Below are positions 6,745-8,363 of a DNA stretch of 8,363 bases, piece after piece. The DNA lies in assembly GCA_001643555.1 (NCBI GenBank), contig LXTH01000208.1, positions 2,448-10,810 on the forward strand. Direction: 5' to 3'. A program made the position numbers and the translations under genes. Within the stretch, counting starts at the first letter, position 1, and every line of letters begins with the position of its first letter. Under the pieces are notes generated by a model. That model ran no database searches, had not been told where the DNA came from, and saw only the letters and a program-made list of their open reading frames with translations. This stretch comes from Nitrospirae bacterium SPGG5 (lineage in GTDB: Bacteria > Nitrospirota > Nitrospiria > Nitrospirales > UBA8639).

Positions 6745-6765
6745 ATAAGAAAAATTACGAAAATT

Positions 6766-6769
6766 GGAG
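6766..6769 (+). promoter_or_regulatory. Ribosome-binding site that fixes the cinA start
   Basis: GGAG ends 6 nt before GTG 6776. The in-frame TTG at 6764 would overlap this site and leave none upstream. Starting at GTG also gives MITAEIIAVGSELLLG, the usual CinA N-terminus. Confidence 0.65.
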
Positions 6770-6775
6770 TTGTCT

Positions 6776-8068
6776 GTGATCACGGCTGAAATTATTGCGG
6801 TGGGGTCGGAGTTACTGCTTGGGGGGCGGACGGATACGAATTCTGTGTTTCTGGCTGAGCTGTTGGCGGAGCAGGGGATTGAGGTTCGGTTTAAGACGGT
6901 GGTGGGAGATGAGATTGATGACCTGTGTGGTGCCCTTACGGTGGCTTCGAAACGGGTTAAGATTGTTGTAGTCACCGGTGGGCTTGGCCCCACGGTCGAT
7001 GACTTGACTCGGGAGGCGGTGGCAAAAGTTACGGGGAAGTCTTTAGGCCTTCGGTCCCAAGCGCTTCGATCTATAAAGGCTCGCTTTCAATTGGCAGGAA
7101 GGACGGTTTCTGAAAACCAGCGGCGACAGGCTTTTCTCCCATCCGGGTCTTACCTTCTCCGCAATTCTGCCGGAACGGCACCCGGCTTCTTTCTACAATG
7201 GAAACGATGCCAAATCTTTTGCCTGCCAGGTGTGAGCTACGAAGCTCGAAGAATGTTTACAGAGTCTGTCCTTCCCATTTTGATTACACAAGAATATGTG
7301 GGGCTGCCAATTGAAGTCCGAACCCTTCATACCTTTGGCCTGATCGAAGGGGTCATTGATGAACGAATTAAAGGCCTGGTTCCGGCATCGAGTGGCATTC
7401 GGTTAGGGATGTTGGCTTCCCCACTTGGCGTCTCAATTTCGTTGACGATGAATCATGGCCTCAACGTCGTAAAAGGTAAGGCTTCACAGAATGGTGAAAA
7501 TAAAAATAAAGTTTTACTTGAACTATGTGTAGATGAAATATCTCGTAAATTAGTTTCCTCTGTGTACGGGTTTGATGATCAAACAATGGAAGAAATCATT
7601 GGGGAACATCTCACAGCCAAGGGATTAATCCTGGCTCTTGCTGAAAGTTGTACTGGCGGATTGATTGGGCTTCGGCTTACACAAGTGCCCGGAAGCTCAG
7701 CCTATGTCGATCGTGGTGTGGTGTGTTACAGCAACGAAGCCAAAATGGAGTTGCTTGGGGTATCGGAAAGGCTCCTTATGAAGCATGGGGCGGTCAGTGC
7801 TCAAGTCGCCAAGGCTATGGCCAAGAGGATTCGGGAGCGCAGTGCCGTGGATCTTGGGCTGAGCGTGACGGGTATTGCGGGACCAGGAGGGGGAACTGAA
7901 ACAAAACCTGTCGGCTTGGTGTATGTTGGGTTAGCCACCCCCAAGAAAACCTTTACGAAAGAATTCAGGTTTCATGGTGATCGGAATATGGTTAAACTGC
8001 GGTCGTCTCAGGGGGCATTAGATGTGCTGAGACGGTGGTTGGTCGGGTTACCGATTTCGGAAAAGTGA
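6776..8068 (+). CDS. cinA: CinA-family protein (COG1058 domain plus NMN deamidase-like domain)
   Basis: CinA proteins join an N-terminal MoCF/COG1058 domain, linked to ADP-ribose pyrophosphatase activity in some members, to a C-terminal PncC-like domain that deamidates nicotinamide mononucleotide in NAD salvage; the name comes from competence-induced genes. The 430-residue product has the full two-domain length. N-terminal part: AEIIAVGSELLLGGRTDTN (4-22), VVVTGGLGPTVDDLTREAVA (64-83), GTAPGF (133-138) and CLPGVSYEARRMF (149-161). C-terminal part: ALAESCTGGLIGLRLTQVPG (287-306) and SVTGIAGPGGGTETKPVGLVY (363-383). The common GxGES-like motif between the domains reads FGLIEGVIDERI here. The domain linker (about nt 7480-7560) is clearly A/T-richer than the opening of the gene, which is G-rich. 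It starts 31 nt after the palindromic element, which separates it from pnp, and is followed closely by thpR. Confidence 0.95.
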   Translation: MITAEIIAVGSELLLGGRTDTNSVFLAELLAEQGIEVRFKTVVGDEIDDLCGALTVASKRVKIVVVTGGLGPTVDDLTREAVAKVTGKSLGLRSQALRSIKARFQLAGRTVSENQRRQAFLPSGSYLLRNSAGTAPGFFLQWKRCQIFCLPGVSYEARRMFTESVLPILITQEYVGLPIEVRTLHTFGLIEGVIDERIKGLVPASSGIRLGMLASPLGVSISLTMNHGLNVVKGKASQNGENKNKVLLELCVDEISRKLVSSVYGFDDQTMEEIIGEHLTAKGLILALAESCTGGLIGLRLTQVPGSSAYVDRGVVCYSNEAKMELLGVSERLLMKHGAVSAQVAKAMAKRIRERSAVDLGLSVTGIAGPGGGTETKPVGLVYVGLATPKKTFTKEFRFHGDRNMVKLRSSQGALDVLRRWLVGLPISEK

Positions 8069-8077
8069 GGTGCCTCA

Positions 8078-8363
8078 GTGGCGTTGCGAACATTTCTAGC
8101 CATTGACCTTCCGTCGTCCTTGCATTCGGCTATTGGTCAAAAGGAAGAAAATCTAAAACGTGTATTGACTGGAATTAATTGGGTGAAATCTGGAAATCTC
8201 CACATCACCTTGAAGTTTTTTGGTGATACGCCTGAGTCAAAAATTAATGAAATCCAACAAGTTGTGGAGCAGGCGGTGAACGGGATATCGCCGTTTGAGA
8301 TCACATTAAGAGGGTTTGGGGTATTCCCTGATAAACGTGTACCACGAACCGTATGGACAGGCA
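8078..8363 (+). CDS. thpR: RNA 2',3'-cyclic phosphodiesterase (2H family), 3'-truncated by the window edge
   Basis: The family, formerly called LigT or 2'-5' RNA ligase, hydrolyses 2',3'-cyclic phosphate ends of RNA to 2'-phosphates and can join tRNA halves in vitro. The first 95 residues are present. They begin MALRTFLAIDLPSSLH, the typical N-terminus, and contain the first 2H-family catalytic motif HITL (residues 42-45) in LHITLKFFGDT, then GVFPDKRVPRTVWTG (81-95), also typical. The second HxTx motif would lie beyond the window. The start is GTG, preceded by GAGG (8067-8070), which overlaps the cinA stop codon, so the two genes are probably translated in concert. CinA and ThpR genes are neighbours in many bacteria, often close to recA. 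The reading is clear, though half of the protein is not visible. Confidence 0.92.
   Translation, partial: MALRTFLAIDLPSSLHSAIGQKEENLKRVLTGINWVKSGNLHITLKFFGDTPESKINEIQQVVEQAVNGISPFEITLRGFGVFPDKRVPRTVWTG

Noticed and set aside
6764..6775. TTG start of cinA
   Set aside because: It overlaps the GGAG that serves GTG 6776, and the extra residues ELSV are not typical of CinA.
8067..8074. GAGGTGCC near the thpR start matches the end of the palindromic element
   Set aside because: The match is only eight bases and is explained by a normal ribosome-binding site; no second arm is present nearby.
1..8363. A new defence, secretion or biosynthetic system
   Set aside because: All eight genes belong to known families (DUF503 of unknown function); no unexplained gene longer than a small peptide remains.

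Overview
The window is a bacterial housekeeping segment, read entirely on the + strand. It holds the classic translation and RNA-processing cluster infB - DUF503 (ylxP) - rbfA - truB - rpsO - pnp, followed by cinA and the start of thpR. The gene order nusA-infB-ylxP-rbfA-truB-rpsO-pnp is widespread in bacteria. Protein style (KH-plus-S1 PNPase, an 89-residue S15, a long charged IF-2 linker) and moderate base composition suggest a Gram-negative environmental bacterium. From general resemblance I would guess Nitrospirota (Nitrospira-like), but no marker in the window proves it.

Positions 1-3902 are tightly packed: the 3' part of infB (cut by the window edge), then DUF503, rbfA and truB, with gaps of 36, 32 and 2 nt under the starts chosen here. 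They are probably co-transcribed. The products act together: IF-2 brings initiator tRNA to the small subunit, RbfA matures the 30S subunit, and TruB makes pseudouridine 55 in tRNA. No ribF lies between truB and rpsO, unlike Bacillus and many other genomes.

Positions 3903-4454 hold rpsO with its leader and a 227-nt rpsO-pnp gap. The leader has a perfect 14-bp palindrome. The gap has a small 7-bp hairpin and a larger hairpin flanked by an 8-nt direct repeat. This layout recalls the E. coli rpsO-pnp locus, where S15 represses its own translation and RNase III with PNPase control the pnp leader, but the structures here are read only by eye.

Positions 4455-6557 encode a complete PNPase of 700 residues. 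The 218-nt pnp-cinA gap holds a weak possible terminator and the most unusual feature of the window: a 140-bp element bounded by perfect 17-bp inverted repeats whose interior can also fold back on itself. It looks like a MITE or other short non-autonomous palindromic repeat.

Positions 6776-8363 hold cinA (GTG start, full length) and the first 95 codons of thpR, 9 nt downstream and likely translationally linked. I see no tRNA, rRNA, CRISPR array, transposase, phage gene or toxin-antitoxin pair. I do not see a new multi-gene system; what is new or poorly explained lies in the non-coding spacers.
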